From NCBI GenBank assembly GCA_023451825.1, contig JAEXYA010000058.1, forward strand, positions 1 to 63,077: 63,077 nt of DNA, read 5' to 3'. Below are positions 6,831-14,896 of this stretch, one piece after another (within the stretch, counting starts at the first letter, position 1; every line of letters starts with the position of its first letter). The notes below the pieces were generated by a model that did no database searches, was not told the DNA's origin, and saw nothing but the letters and a program-made list of their open reading frames with translations. Position numbers and translations under genes: made by a program. Source of the DNA: Pseudomonadota bacterium. GTDB taxonomy: Bacteria > Pseudomonadota > Alphaproteobacteria > Rhizobiales > Xanthobacteraceae.

Positions 6831-8008
6831 TGTCGGACACCGACGCTCCCGCCCGCGACGAGTCATCCGGCCAGTTCACCTCCGCAGAGCCGCTATTCGG
6901 TAAGGCGCGGGAGGAGGCTGATCAGGGCTTCAAGCCGATGGTCACCGCCCCGGATGATGACATCACCTTCGACAACGCGAAGGAAGCCGGCGACATTCTG
7001 GCCATGGCTCGGCAGGACATGCCGGACGACGTCAACCCCATCGAGATGCAGGTTACGGCGACTGGCGAAAAGGCGCCGGCCAATGAGACAATGTCAGTCG
7101 AACAGGCCGCATTGGCACTCACTGCCTATCGCGATGGCCAGAACCTCGATTTTGCAAAAAGCCTTGGTTCCGACTTTGCGGCCGAGATCGACAAGCTGCG
7201 CGGTGATGCACCGGCCGAAGAGGGTGAGCAGCAGCAGGTTGAAGCCAAGCCCAGGGCTGAGACACCGGCCGATGCCGAACCTAAGCCGGGCGAGCTTGAT
7301 GCCGAAATTGCCAAGGCGCTAAAGCATCCCCAGGTGCGTGAGGCGGTAGAACAGGAGCTTGGCAAGGCTGCGCAGGCTCACCAGCAGTATTCCAGCGCCG
7401 TGGACGTTGCGCAGCAGTTCGCCGTGGCATCGTTCATGGAGCAATTTCCGGAACTGGCCCAGCTATCGCCGGAGCATCTGCAGCAGGGCCTTGAGGCGCT
7501 ATCGCAGGTCAATCCTGAGCGCTTCGACAGCGCGATGCGCACGCTCACACGTGTGTCAAACCTGCAGCAGGAGCAGATGCACATCCAGCAGCAGCAACAA
7601 CAGCAGCGGCGGCAAGAGCTTAGCGCTTATAAGGACGCGGAGTGGGCGAAGTTTCAGGAGGCGGTGCCGAACCTGCCCAAGAATTTCGGCGATGATTTGC
7701 GCACCTACGCTGCCGAAATCGGGGTGAACAACCGCGACCTGCAGTATCTGATGGAGACGCAGCCCTTCGTTCACTCGGCACCATTCCAGCGCATGCTTCA
7801 TGATGCGGTGATGTATCGGAATATCCAGAAGGCGAAGGGCGAGGTTCTGAAGAAGCCTGTGCCGACGGTCCTGCGTCCTGGCGTTTCTCGCAGCTCTGGC
7901 GAGACGAACAGCGAGCATATGAACGCGCTGTCGGCACGTCTCGCCAAGTCAGGAAGCCTCAAGGACGCGCAGGCGCTGCGCCAAGCACAGATCAGGAGCC
8001 GCGGTTGA
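6830..8008 (+). CDS. Scaffold-like acidic phage protein
   Basis: This 392-residue protein starts at ATG 6830. It is acidic and low in complexity in its first 160 residues, then helical with a Gln run (HIQQQQQQQRR, about 250-260) and a tail of the form PVPTVLRPGVSRSSGE followed by LSARLAKSGSLKDAQALRQA. That tail style, with a short repeat of helix-capping residues at the end, is familiar from scaffolding or head-assembly proteins of podovirus-like phages. No protease or portal gene accompanies it. Assignment as scaffold is inference from composition and from its place before the terminase. Confidence 0.55.
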   Translation: MSDTDAPARDESSGQFTSAEPLFGKAREEADQGFKPMVTAPDDDITFDNAKEAGDILAMARQDMPDDVNPIEMQVTATGEKAPANETMSVEQAALALTAYRDGQNLDFAKSLGSDFAAEIDKLRGDAPAEEGEQQQVEAKPRAETPADAEPKPGELDAEIAKALKHPQVREAVEQELGKAAQAHQQYSSAVDVAQQFAVASFMEQFPELAQLSPEHLQQGLEALSQVNPERFDSAMRTLTRVSNLQQEQMHIQQQQQQQRRQELSAYKDAEWAKFQEAVPNLPKNFGDDLRTYAAEIGVNNRDLQYLMETQPFVHSAPFQRMLHDAVMYRNIQKAKGEVLKKPVPTVLRPGVSRSSGETNSEHMNALSARLAKSGSLKDAQALRQAQIRSRG

Positions 8009-8256
8009 TGGCAGACGAACGAACATGGCTGGAGAAGGAGCAGGCTCGCTCGCACGAGTATCATGGCCGCGAGCTGACATCAGATGAGGTTGCGGTGCAA
8101 TTCGCGAAGGCAGACATTCACACGCGGGCGGAGATACTGAGCACGGTCAAGGCCGATCTGCCGGACGACATGTCACCGCGTGAAGCTGCACGGCGCTTCG
8201 CTGATATCCGCGCGCTGGACAGCATGCACCAGCGGCTGAAGGAGGTGGATCGGTGA
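8008..8256 (+). CDS. Small helical hypothetical protein
   Basis: This 82-residue protein starts at ATG 8008, overlapping the preceding stop by 1 nt, and overlaps the next GTG start by 4 nt. It is highly charged and helical (LTSDEVAVQFAKADIHTRAE, PREAARRFADIRALDSMHQR). No family is recognised. Operon position links it to the packaging block. Confidence 0.6.
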   Translation: MADERTWLEKEQARSHEYHGRELTSDEVAVQFAKADIHTRAEILSTVKADLPDDMSPREAARRFADIRALDSMHQRLKEVDR

Positions 8257-8804
8257 GCAATCCGTTGATGAACGCGCTGGTGTCTGCACGATTGCAGGAA
8301 CATGCCGACCGGCAGACTGCCATCCACGCTGCAATTGCGGGCGAGGTGGCCAAGCTGAATGCGCAGCACGGCGTGGAGCCTGAGCAGATCGATATCGATG
8401 GCGACGATACGCGCCTGCTGCATTTTGCAACCTGGTGCGACAACCTGGGCATTCCAGCCCTTCCGGCCAGTCCCGCAACGGTCGGTCTATTCATATGGCA
8501 GCGTCCGGCCGATCATCTGGCTGACACGCTGGCTATTGTCGGTGCTGTATCCCGTGCTCATCAGGCCCGCGGCCTTGCCGACCCGACGCTGGGCTATGCG
8601 GTCACGTCGATCGTTAATCACTTGGCTAGCATCGATCCTCCGCGGTCATGGCCGAAGGCTGAACACCAGACGTTCAAATCTCTGCCGATCGAGCTGCAGC
8701 GATTTCTCGTCAAGCGCGAGAAGGAACGGGATCGCGAAGTTCGCCGCGTCCAGAATGATGCCGCACGCAACAAGGGAAAGACCGATGAAGCCAAAGCCGC
8801 TTGA
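8253..8804 (+). CDS. Orphan recombinase core-binding (SAM-like) domain protein
   Basis: This 183-residue protein starts at GTG 8253. Residues about 50-125 follow the pattern of the SAM-like core-binding domain of tyrosine recombinases: LLHFATWCDNLGIPALPASP then TVGLFIW, a connecting helix, and VGAVSRAHQARGLADPTLGY. No catalytic domain follows: there is no GLRxGE, HxLRH or tyrosine motif. The C-terminus (about 145-183) is a highly charged helix. It would bind DNA without cutting it. It overlaps the next gene and sits two genes before the terminase, which suggests a DNA-recognition role in packaging or regulation. Confidence 0.6.
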   Translation: MSNPLMNALVSARLQEHADRQTAIHAAIAGEVAKLNAQHGVEPEQIDIDGDDTRLLHFATWCDNLGIPALPASPATVGLFIWQRPADHLADTLAIVGAVSRAHQARGLADPTLGYAVTSIVNHLASIDPPRSWPKAEHQTFKSLPIELQRFLVKREKERDREVRRVQNDAARNKGKTDEAKAA

Positions 8805-8985
8805 AGACCGCATTACCGAGCTGCGCGCCGATATCGACGCGTTCATCGAAGATCGTGTGAACGAACTGGCCGCCGGCATCACGACTGTGCCGCGGGAATC
8901 GCTGCGCAAGTCGCTGGTCGGATACAATCAGGGCTGCCAGTGCGACGCACTGCTGTCCATTACGAAGCAGGAGAAGGCGGCATGA
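8785..8985 (+). CDS. Small coiled hypothetical protein
   Basis: This 66-residue protein starts at ATG 8785 inside the 3' end of the preceding gene (20-nt overlap). It is helical (LEDRITELRADIDAFIEDRV) and ends GYNQGCQCDALLSITKQEKA. The CxC and the acidic helix give no family assignment. Overlap of its stop with the next ATG (8982) supports translation. Confidence 0.55.
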   Translation: MKPKPLEDRITELRADIDAFIEDRVNELAAGITTVPRESLRKSLVGYNQGCQCDALLSITKQEKAA

Positions 8986-9224
8986 TGGACCCTCGATATG
9001 CGGGATTGCTTGGAGAGATCTCGTTCGTCAGTGACCAGATGAACCAGACTGGCTGCAGCCGTGAAGAAGCTCGTGCTCGCTGGGACGTCATGCAGGGCTC
9101 GCCTGGTCGTGGCCGCGCCATCGATCGCTTGGTCGAGACAGCCGGGGTGTCCCGTCAGGACGCGCTCGATGCGGTGCTCTGCTTCGAGAACGACATGACC
9201 AGTGCCGGTGAGGTGCTGAACTGA
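8982..9224 (+). CDS. Small hypothetical protein preceding terminase
   Basis: This 80-residue protein starts at ATG 8982, overlapping the preceding stop, and its TGA overlaps the terminase ATG at 9224. It has two helical segments; GRGRAIDRLVETAGVSRQDA resembles a UBA- or helix-turn-helix-like unit. In many phages the gene directly before terL encodes the small terminase, so this is a rival candidate to the DUF5681 protein, on position alone. Confidence 0.55.
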   Translation: MMDPRYAGLLGEISFVSDQMNQTGCSREEARARWDVMQGSPGRGRAIDRLVETAGVSRQDALDAVLCFENDMTSAGEVLN

Positions 9225-10819
9225 TGGATTGGCTCAGCGGCGTTCTGGAGGCCGGCGAACACGCGATCAAGATCGACAGCGATCTGGAGTATTTCGCCGA
9301 GCACATGCTGAAGATCCGGCCGAAGGTGGGAGGCACGGCGCCGCTGATGTTCAATCCTGCACAGCGCCAGCTCCATGCAATGCTTGAAGAGCAGAAGGTC
9401 AAGACGGGCAGGGTGCGCGCGATCGTCTTAAAGGCCCGCCAGATGGGCATCAGCACCTATATCGCCGCCCGCTTCTACAAGCGCACCACTGCTAATCCCG
9501 GCCTGCGCACGCTGATCATCGCTCATGAGAAGCCGGCGTCGAACACACTGTTCAAGCTGGTGAAGCGCTTCAATGACCACATGCCCGACGACCATCGGCC
9601 GTCGGTTGGTATCTCCAATGCGCAGGAACTGATCTTCGACACCATCGACAGCGGCTATGGCGTGTCCGTGGCGACGGAGGAGGGCTCTGGCCGCTCCGAC
9701 ACCGCCCAATCGCTCCACGCTTCTGAGGCGGCGTTCTGGGTCGATCTGGACACGCAGATCGCGGCATTGATGCAGACCGTGCCCGACATGGACAACACCG
9801 AGATCATCATCGAGACCACGGCGAACGGCTACAACGAGTTCCACAAGCTCTGGCGCAAGGCCGAGACGGGCGACAGCGAGTACATGCCAGTCTTTCTGCC
9901 CTGGTCGATCGATCCGCTGTATCGTCGGCCGGTGCCGGAAGATTTCACGATGACGGCGGATGAACAGCGCCTTGCCGAGCTTCATGGCCTGGATGCCGAG
10001 CAGATCGCCTGGCGCCGGAACAAGCTGCTGAGCATGCCGGAAGAGCTGTTCTGTCAGGAATACCCCCTGACGCCGGCAGAGGCGTTTATCGCCTCCAACT
10101 TTGACAGCTACATCACGCCGGAGCTGGTGCTGGCCGCGCGGCGCCGTCCAAAGCCGGAGGGTGGTCCGAAGTTCGCAACCAACTCGTTGGGTGAGGTGAA
10201 CCGTACCGGAACGTTGATCATCGGCGTGGACCCGGCGGGCAAGGGGGCCGACCGCACCTCGATTGCATGGCGGGAGGGATCAGCCATCACCAAAATCGAA
10301 AGCCGGCGCGGTCTGGATACAATGGAGGTTGCCGGCCTGATCGCGAAGATCATCCGCGAGGAAAAGCCAACCAGGGTGAATATCGACGTCGGTGGGCTCG
10401 GTGTCGGCGTTGCCGATCGGCTGGAAGAGCAGGGCTTTGGTAGCGTGATCAACCGCGTCAATTTCGGTGGCAAGCCGATCGAGCCGCCTGCGCTGGACGA
10501 GAACGGCCGCCCAGGTGGCGGGCCGCTCAATCGCCGCGCCGAGCTCTACTACAACATGAAGCAGATCCTGGAGAAGGGCGGCTTCTCGTTCCCCGACAGC
10601 GAGAGCCTGCAGGGTGATCTGTGCAGCATCGGCTACAAGTATAACTCTGAGGGCCGTCTGGTCCTGGAGAGCAAGGAGGACATGCGCCGCCGGGGGATGC
10701 CGTCACCGGACGAGGGAGATGCTGTTGCGCTGTGCTTCTCAGAAGCGAATGGGTCGAGCTATGTGGGGGTGAGCAACTTCAATCGGCGGATTGAGTATGA
10801 GACTTCGGGGTATGTCTAG
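9224..10819 (+). CDS. terL: Phage large terminase subunit
   Basis: This 531-residue protein is the ATP-driven DNA packaging motor with nuclease. The ATPase domain has a deviant Walker A (KARQMGIST, 70-78), Walker B with catalytic Glu (SEAAFW, 167-172) and the coupling motif ETTANG (197-202). The RNase H-like nuclease has GVDPAGKGADRTSIA with Asp336, NIDVGG with Asp388 and a late PDEGDAVAL near 497. All motifs are intact and the length is normal. It should pair with a portal and capsid, but neither follows; its 3' end overlaps the convergent HNH gene by 41 bp. It may package element DNA into particles of another phage. Confidence 0.95.
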   Translation: MDWLSGVLEAGEHAIKIDSDLEYFAEHMLKIRPKVGGTAPLMFNPAQRQLHAMLEEQKVKTGRVRAIVLKARQMGISTYIAARFYKRTTANPGLRTLIIAHEKPASNTLFKLVKRFNDHMPDDHRPSVGISNAQELIFDTIDSGYGVSVATEEGSGRSDTAQSLHASEAAFWVDLDTQIAALMQTVPDMDNTEIIIETTANGYNEFHKLWRKAETGDSEYMPVFLPWSIDPLYRRPVPEDFTMTADEQRLAELHGLDAEQIAWRRNKLLSMPEELFCQEYPLTPAEAFIASNFDSYITPELVLAARRRPKPEGGPKFATNSLGEVNRTGTLIIGVDPAGKGADRTSIAWREGSAITKIESRRGLDTMEVAGLIAKIIREEKPTRVNIDVGGLGVGVADRLEEQGFGSVINRVNFGGKPIEPPALDENGRPGGGPLNRRAELYYNMKQILEKGGFSFPDSESLQGDLCSIGYKYNSEGRLVLESKEDMRRRGMPSPDEGDAVALCFSEANGSSYVGVSNFNRRIEYETSGYV

Positions 10820-11591
10820 AGGCTTCGATTGACGCGCGGAGTTGATCGAGGGTCTCGACCGACTGCGAAACAAAACCTTGCACCAAAATCGCATTACGGA
10901 ACGCTATGAAGAAGACGGATGTCGTCTTGTCTTCATCGACCCCGTATCGGTAGGCAAACTGGTCAGATAGATTGCGTCCATTGCGCACGATCGGCGGACA
11001 CGCGGGCAATGTTTCATACAAACGCGCTTCGTCAGTCTTAATGAATTCGCTAAAATATGCGTTCAAAATCCACGTGGCGACCACGCCGTCGTGATTCCGC
11101 ACAATGTGACCAGTGTGCTTCCAGTGAAGCGCGCAAAGCAGTTTGCGGATACACGTTTCGAATAGTTGGCGTGCATCAGGGGCGTTGACCCCCGCGGCAT
11201 ACATTTCAGACAGAGCCATGCCGAGCGGACGGGTCAATCCCTGTGAGCGAAGAAACCGACGCTTCTCGTTGGCTGACAGCGCGTGTAAAAAGCCGGGAAA
11301 GTTGTTCTGCATCGCCCGTGCGAACTTATCGAACTCGGCGATGCGCACGGGATCATCCTGCGGATTGATGTCGATCCGTGATAGCAGCGCGAGCTTATGC
11401 TCCGCTCCTTTTGAGGATTGATTGCAAGGCTCGCATGCAGGGAAGGCGTAACCATCAGGCCATTCTCGACGATCGAAGAGCGATCGAGCCGGCTGATGAT
11501 CCACCGTCGTTGCCGGTTTAGCTCCCCCGCAAAAGATGCAGTCGCGACTGAGCTTCAAGATATTTGCGATGCGTTGTTTAGATTGCCCCAT
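10779..11591 (-). CDS. HNH-type nuclease-like protein
   Basis: This 270-residue protein has a zinc-HNH layout near its N-terminus: CIFCGG (C18, C21), TVDHQPARS (D31, H32), then PACEPCNQ (C53, C56, N57). The DH, CxxC and terminal N match HNH endonucleases that nick DNA. The remaining 210 residues are a helical domain with no family I recognise. Its ATG directly follows the stop of the upstream gene (TAAATG), so the pair is one coupled two-gene unit. As a convergent accessory unit in a phage element, it could be a defence effector; that is inference. Confidence 0.7.
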   Translation of the reverse strand: MGQSKQRIANILKLSRDCIFCGGAKPATTVDHQPARSLFDRREWPDGYAFPACEPCNQSSKGAEHKLALLSRIDINPQDDPVRIAEFDKFARAMQNNFPGFLHALSANEKRRFLRSQGLTRPLGMALSEMYAAGVNAPDARQLFETCIRKLLCALHWKHTGHIVRNHDGVVATWILNAYFSEFIKTDEARLYETLPACPPIVRNGRNLSDQFAYRYGVDEDKTTSVFFIAFRNAILVQGFVSQSVETLDQLRASIEASRHTPKSHTQSAD

Positions 11592-12161
11592 TTAAGAGAA
11601 CATAGCACCCAACGGCGCTAAAAATGGCGTTATCACCCCAATATGATCCGCACACAGCGCTATAAATTTTTGATAAGCTTGAGCGAATCCTGCTGATCCT
11701 CGCGTTTGTCGCATCTCCTCAACTGCTCGGTGCAGATCCGAGAGCAGCACGCGGTCTGCAACGTGTTCTTCGAGAACCTTCTCAATTTGCGAAAAGATAT
11801 CTCCCGCCAAATTGGCGTTCACTGAGTTATCGACCGAGTTGTTATTGATGCGGGCGCCTTGCCCCGTCGCATAATTCTGAGTATGCGACGATCCAAAGTA
11901 TGCTGTGTCGATACTGATAGGCTGCGGGCTGCTTGGATTTTCAATAACATCGACGCCTGCAGCGGATATGCTCGCGTAGCCGCTCCCATTCGTTAGCGGC
12001 GTCCAGTCGATCAGTCCGTATTCCTTCAAATGTCGGCAAATCATTCCCATCCGGTCAAAATCTAGATCAAGCTCATCGTCTGGCAGACGAATGGGCACCG
12101 CAATCAAACGCTTGTCGTAAAGAAATTGCAGAACCTTCGCACGCGCTTCACTATCTCTCAT
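11592..12161 (-). CDS. Winged-helix protein with Asn-rich linker, partner of HNH gene
   Basis: This 189-residue protein starts at ATG 12161 with a GGAAG Shine-Dalgarno. Residues about 1-76 look like a winged helix (LQFLYDKRLI, MICRHLKEYGLIDWT, GYASISAAGVDVIE). A linker at 88-115 is rich in Gly/Asn/Ser (YFGSSHTQNYATGQGARINN), and residues 118-189 are helical. Such N/G linkers between a sensor-like and a helical domain occur in several bacterial conflict proteins. It is coupled to the HNH gene, so a sensor-effector or antitoxin-toxin relation is possible. Confidence 0.6.
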   Translation of the reverse strand: MRDSEARAKVLQFLYDKRLIAVPIRLPDDELDLDFDRMGMICRHLKEYGLIDWTPLTNGSGYASISAAGVDVIENPSSPQPISIDTAYFGSSHTQNYATGQGARINNNSVDNSVNANLAGDIFSQIEKVLEEHVADRVLLSDLHRAVEEMRQTRGSAGFAQAYQKFIALCADHIGVITPFLAPLGAMFS

Positions 12162-12196
12162 CGTCGGGGCTTCCCATTTTGATCGGCCGCAAAGAA

Positions 12197-12220
12197 AAGC
12201 CCGCCAGTTGTGGCGGGCTT
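12197..12220 (-). terminator. Rho-independent terminator of the 46-residue gene
   Basis: AAGCCCGCCA (12197-12206) pairs perfectly with TGGCGGGCTT (12211-12220) around a 4-nt loop. Read on the minus strand the stem is followed by TTCTTT. It lies 14 nt after the stop of the small secreted-protein gene and separates it from the winged-helix gene. Confidence 0.8.
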
Positions 12221-12234
12221 CGACACGCAATTGT

Positions 12235-12375
12235 TCAGCGGCAGCCGCAGCTTTGTTTGCCGTTAAAGGTCGTCTGGCAGTCGTATCGCGTGCCGGCAGG
12301 GCAACCGGCGTTGGCTGGAGGGATGGTAGTTGCAAGGAACGACAGTGCGGCTAATGCAAGAAAGAGATGCTTCAT
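12235..12375 (-). CDS. Short exported Cys-containing peptide
   Basis: This 46-residue protein starts at ATG 12375 (MKHLFLALAALSFLATTIPP). A lysine, a hydrophobic core and a cleavage site after PANA give a type I signal peptide. The mature part is only about 23 residues with four Cys (CPAGTRYDC, SCGC), enough for two disulfides. It is followed by a strong terminator. It may be a periplasmic or secreted microprotein; no homologue is known to me. Confidence 0.65.
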   Translation of the reverse strand: MKHLFLALAALSFLATTIPPANAGCPAGTRYDCQTTFNGKQSCGCR

Positions 12376-12466
12376 GACTTTCTCCCTAGTCCCCGCAATT
12401 GGGGCGGTGGCATCTGAGCGCAACCTGAGGGAGCAAGCAACAAAAACCCACCGGGTGAGGGCGGGG

Positions 12467-12694
12467 CTAATCAGGATGCCGGTGTATGCGGGATGGACCG
12501 GTCCATATCCATCGATCGGACAAGATACGATCAACTACATCGGCATCCAAATAACCATCTATTGGCAGCGGAAAGGTAATTTCGATCCCATCTGGAGCGT
12601 ATATGCCGAGGTCATGGTCGGTTGCGTCGCCCTCAAACGTGCATCCGTGGGCAATAAGAAATCGATAGACATCCTCAGCCGAATAGCGGGGCAC
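12467..12694 (-). CDS. HicA-like mRNA interferase toxin (divergent)
   Basis: This 75-residue protein starts at GTG 12694. The order of elements matches HicA: SAEDVYRFLIAHGCTFEG (helix then strand), TDHDLGIYAPDGIEITFPLP and DADVVDRILSD. The catalytic His of the usual GSHH segment may be the His in TDHDL, but the Gly-Ser-His-His pattern is missing. Its start overlaps the stop of the HicB-like gene (TAGTG). HicA toxins cut mRNA and are neutralised by HicB. Activity is doubtful without the consensus motif. Confidence 0.5.
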   Translation of the reverse strand: MPRYSAEDVYRFLIAHGCTFEGDATDHDLGIYAPDGIEITFPLPIDGYLDADVVDRILSDRWIWTGPSRIHRHPD

Positions 12695-12891
12695 TAGCCA
12701 GTACGCGCCAGTTTGTTGAATTTGGTACGTTCAAGACGGCGTTCTGCCATCCGTTCCAACATTGCTATAGCGTCGGGAACGGCCGCGCGGGCGGTTTCAA
12801 GATTAGGATCAGCAACGTATAGCCCGGGCAGCTGCGGAGACGTGATCAGCCACTGGCTGCCGACGCGCTCTTCTCTATATTCAATTTTCAT
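12694..12891 (-). CDS. HicB-like antitoxin (DUF1902-type)
   Basis: This 65-residue protein starts at ATG 12891; the frame is open further upstream, but MKIEYREERVGSQWLI begins the fold. The pattern of a partial RNase H-like HicB domain is present: WLITSPQLPGLYVADPN then ETARAAVPDAIAMLERM. There is no added DNA-binding domain. It is translationally coupled to the HicA-like gene. HicB-like small proteins bind and block HicA and can repress their operon. Confidence 0.6.
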   Translation of the reverse strand: MKIEYREERVGSQWLITSPQLPGLYVADPNLETARAAVPDAIAMLERMAERRLERTKFNKLARTG

Positions 12892-13058
12892 AGTCCACCC
12901 CTGGCAAAGGATTACACAACGCTCCTTCGAAGAACCAGATGTTGGCATAACGGTTCCAAAAATCAAGTGTCGAATCAGTGACTTAGCTCAAGTAATGAGG
13001 GAAAAATCTCTGCAATATCAATGGCAGCGACAAATTAACCATCAATATTTCAATCAGG

Positions 13059-13084
13059 GGATCACGAGGGATCATGAAGGATCA
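13059..13084. repeat. Three GGATCA hexamers at 10-bp spacing
   Basis: GGATCA begins at 13059, 13069 and 13079, so all three face the same side of the helix. Two AACCATC copies follow at about 13091 and 13104. The cluster lies in the intergenic region between the start of the HicB-like gene and the stop of the 121-residue gene. It may be an operator or iteron set; no binding protein is identified. Confidence 0.4.
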
Positions 13085-13116
13085 TCGCAAAACCATCAGC
13101 GCAACCATCGCGATTC

Positions 13117-13482
13117 TTAACAAACAATGCGCGAGTTTAAGAGCTGCAACGTTCGGGATTGCGGCAGGTCGAGCCATTGCGCCCGATAAGGATGGATTTG
13201 CAGCGGTGAGACGTCAATAGGCGGCGCGGCGCTATCGCAATTCCACGGATTGCCAAGATCTTCGGCAAGGTCATAAAGCTCGCGTAGCTGCACGCTAAGC
13301 TTCATCAGCTTATCGCGGAATGGGTTAAGTTGAACGTCCGAGTAGCCGACGAAGAGACGCCAGCTGTCATCGTATCTGTAGAACACCAGCTGCACGCTAT
13401 CGGGCCAAAGACCGTCGTGTTTCAGAGTTTCTCGACAAACGGTCTCAAGATCGGCGGCGGTTTTCTTCGGCTTCCTGGTCAA
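13117..13482 (-). CDS. Hypothetical protein
   Basis: This 121-residue protein uses a TTG start at 13482 (MTRKPKKTAADLETVCRETL); no ATG is available in the right place. It is soluble, with mixed helices and strands (VQLVFYRYDDSWRLFVGYSD). No family is recognised. It is read leftwards like the preceding cargo genes. Confidence 0.5.
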   Translation of the reverse strand: MTRKPKKTAADLETVCRETLKHDGLWPDSVQLVFYRYDDSWRLFVGYSDVQLNPFRDKLMKLSVQLRELYDLAEDLGNPWNCDSAAPPIDVSPLQIHPYRAQWLDLPQSRTLQLLNSRIVC

Positions 13483-13883
13483 TGCAGATAATTAGAACGC
13501 TTCTAAAAACGAGTCCAGAAAGCGATGCGCCTCGGACGCGAAGCGGCCCGCACAAGCTCCCTTGGTGGGGATTGATTTATTAACCGAACAGGTGGAGCAT
13601 GTCCGTGGGTGTCAGAACCCGGACTTGGACTAGAGCCACCCTTGGCGGGGATGGCTTGATCGCGCGTAGGAGGCCTTGGCGGGCATCCTCAGGCGCTTAG
13701 GAGCGCTTGGCGGCGCACCTCAACCTGGCTCTTATGCCGGGGGCGGTACGCCATGTCCAGAGGGGGTGATTCCCATCCTCCCCTTAAAAGCGCGCCGAAC
13801 AGTCGTCCAGGCTGTTTCTGACCCCCCGGCTGCCGGCCCGATGCCGGTGCGGCTGTCAGAAGCCAAATCCTGGATCGAACACC
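13483..13883. other. 400-bp gap in the element without a convincing gene
   Basis: The stretch lies between two divergent genes. It is G-rich on the plus strand and repeats the word CTTGGCGG/CTTGGCGGG at about 13635, 13675 and 13702. A rightward frame (13676-13903) exists but has no typical protein composition. It may hold promoters for both sides; a packaging or cos-type site is conceivable. I can assign nothing firmly. Confidence 0.3.
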
Positions 13884-14147
13884 ATGACCATAAGTCCCAA
13901 TAAGATATTGGACGCCAACTGCGTCGTCGTTGACCAGTTTTGCGAGACGATCGGCAAGATCGAGCACATCGGGCCATGCCGGCGCCTGACGTTCGTCACG
14001 CGGTCGCCTATCGCTGGCTGCTACGACGTCGTAGTCCGCATGGTCCTGCCTGCGGAGGCGCTGCAGGACCTGGCCCAGATGGCCGCGGCTGACAGCCCGA
14101 TGCCGGCCGTGTTCGTCGACATGCCCTCCGATCAGCTTGCGAACTGA
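13884..14147 (+). CDS. Hypothetical protein of element cargo
   Basis: This 87-residue protein starts at ATG 13884 (MTISPNKILDANCVVVDQFC). It has a beta-rich middle (RRLTFVTRSPIAGCYDVVVR) and an acidic helical end. No family is recognised. It is the first of five short rightward genes that overlap or nearly touch, a probable operon. Confidence 0.5.
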   Translation: MTISPNKILDANCVVVDQFCETIGKIEHIGPCRRLTFVTRSPIAGCYDVVVRMVLPAEALQDLAQMAAADSPMPAVFVDMPSDQLAN

Positions 14148-14159
14148 TGGAGGGGCACC

Positions 14160-14606
14160 GTGAACACGCCTCTAGCATCGCCTGGGGAGCCCCAGGATTC
14201 GTTCGCCGCACTATCGGCGGCAGTGCACCCCGCATGGCATCAGGCCTTACTGAGACTCGCCAGCGCCACTGAGAGGGTGGCCGTCCGATTCGACGCCTGG
14301 GGCGCCGCAACGTCGGCCGATGGGACATTCCTCAAGGAGTGCCGAGACCTCGTCGAAGTGCTGATCGACTTTATCGATGAGGCCGACGCCTTCGCTCAGA
14401 CCGAGTGCGAAGTGAATGGCGACGAGGCCGACCAGTCCTATCGGGAGGGTTGGTCAGCTGCCGACAACCCCATGGAAGACGATGAGGACAGCGACTGCGA
14501 CGAGGACTCCGATCCCGGCGAGGAAAGCGACACCGGCATCGCCGATTGGGAGGGACTGTACGAACAGCTCGGCACGCGCGACTGGCAGCAGGGGGCAATG
14601 GCATGA
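14160..14606 (+). CDS. Acidic hypothetical protein
   Basis: This 148-residue protein starts at GTG 14160, 12 nt after the preceding stop. The N-terminal half is helical (SLAVHPAWHQALLRL-like segment, LVEVLIDFIDEADAFAQTE). Residues about 100-130 form an Asp/Glu/Ser tract (EDDEDSDCDEDSDPGEESD). Such tails can mimic DNA or buffer basic partners. The function is unknown. Confidence 0.5.
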   Translation: MNTPLASPGEPQDSFAALSAAVHPAWHQALLRLASATERVAVRFDAWGAATSADGTFLKECRDLVEVLIDFIDEADAFAQTECEVNGDEADQSYREGWSAADNPMEDDEDSDCDEDSDPGEESDTGIADWEGLYEQLGTRDWQQGAMA

Positions 14607-14896
14607 ACGCTCAGACAAAGGAGCAAATCCTGCACTGGTGCGGCTATGGCGTGATCCCGGTCAACGCCAACATGACGGCCGCCATAGCCGCGCATCGCAA
14701 GGCGCAGACCTTTGCCACCCTGCAGGCGGTCATTACCGCAACGGCGCCGGAAACCGCCGATCGGCAGAAGCAGATCGACTATCTGGCCGGTCTGCCGGAT
14801 ACGGCCTGGCGCCACCGGGAGGATTGGCCGGAATATCGGGAGCGGACGATTGAGGCCGTCCGTCGCAGCATCGCATGGGGGTCGATATGTGCGTGA
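14603..14896 (+). CDS. Hypothetical protein
   Basis: This 97-residue protein starts at ATG 14603, overlapping the preceding stop (ATGA). It is helical throughout (MTAAIAAHRKAQTFATLQAV, DWPEYRERTIEAVRRSIAW). No family is recognised. It overlaps the next gene by 22 nt. Confidence 0.5.
   Translation: MNAQTKEQILHWCGYGVIPVNANMTAAIAAHRKAQTFATLQAVITATAPETADRQKQIDYLAGLPDTAWRHREDWPEYRERTIEAVRRSIAWGSICA

Noticed and set aside
13676..13903. 75-codon plus-strand frame in the cargo gap
   Set aside because: It overlaps the next gene, is rich in Gly/Pro/Ala without structure, and has no clear ribosome site.
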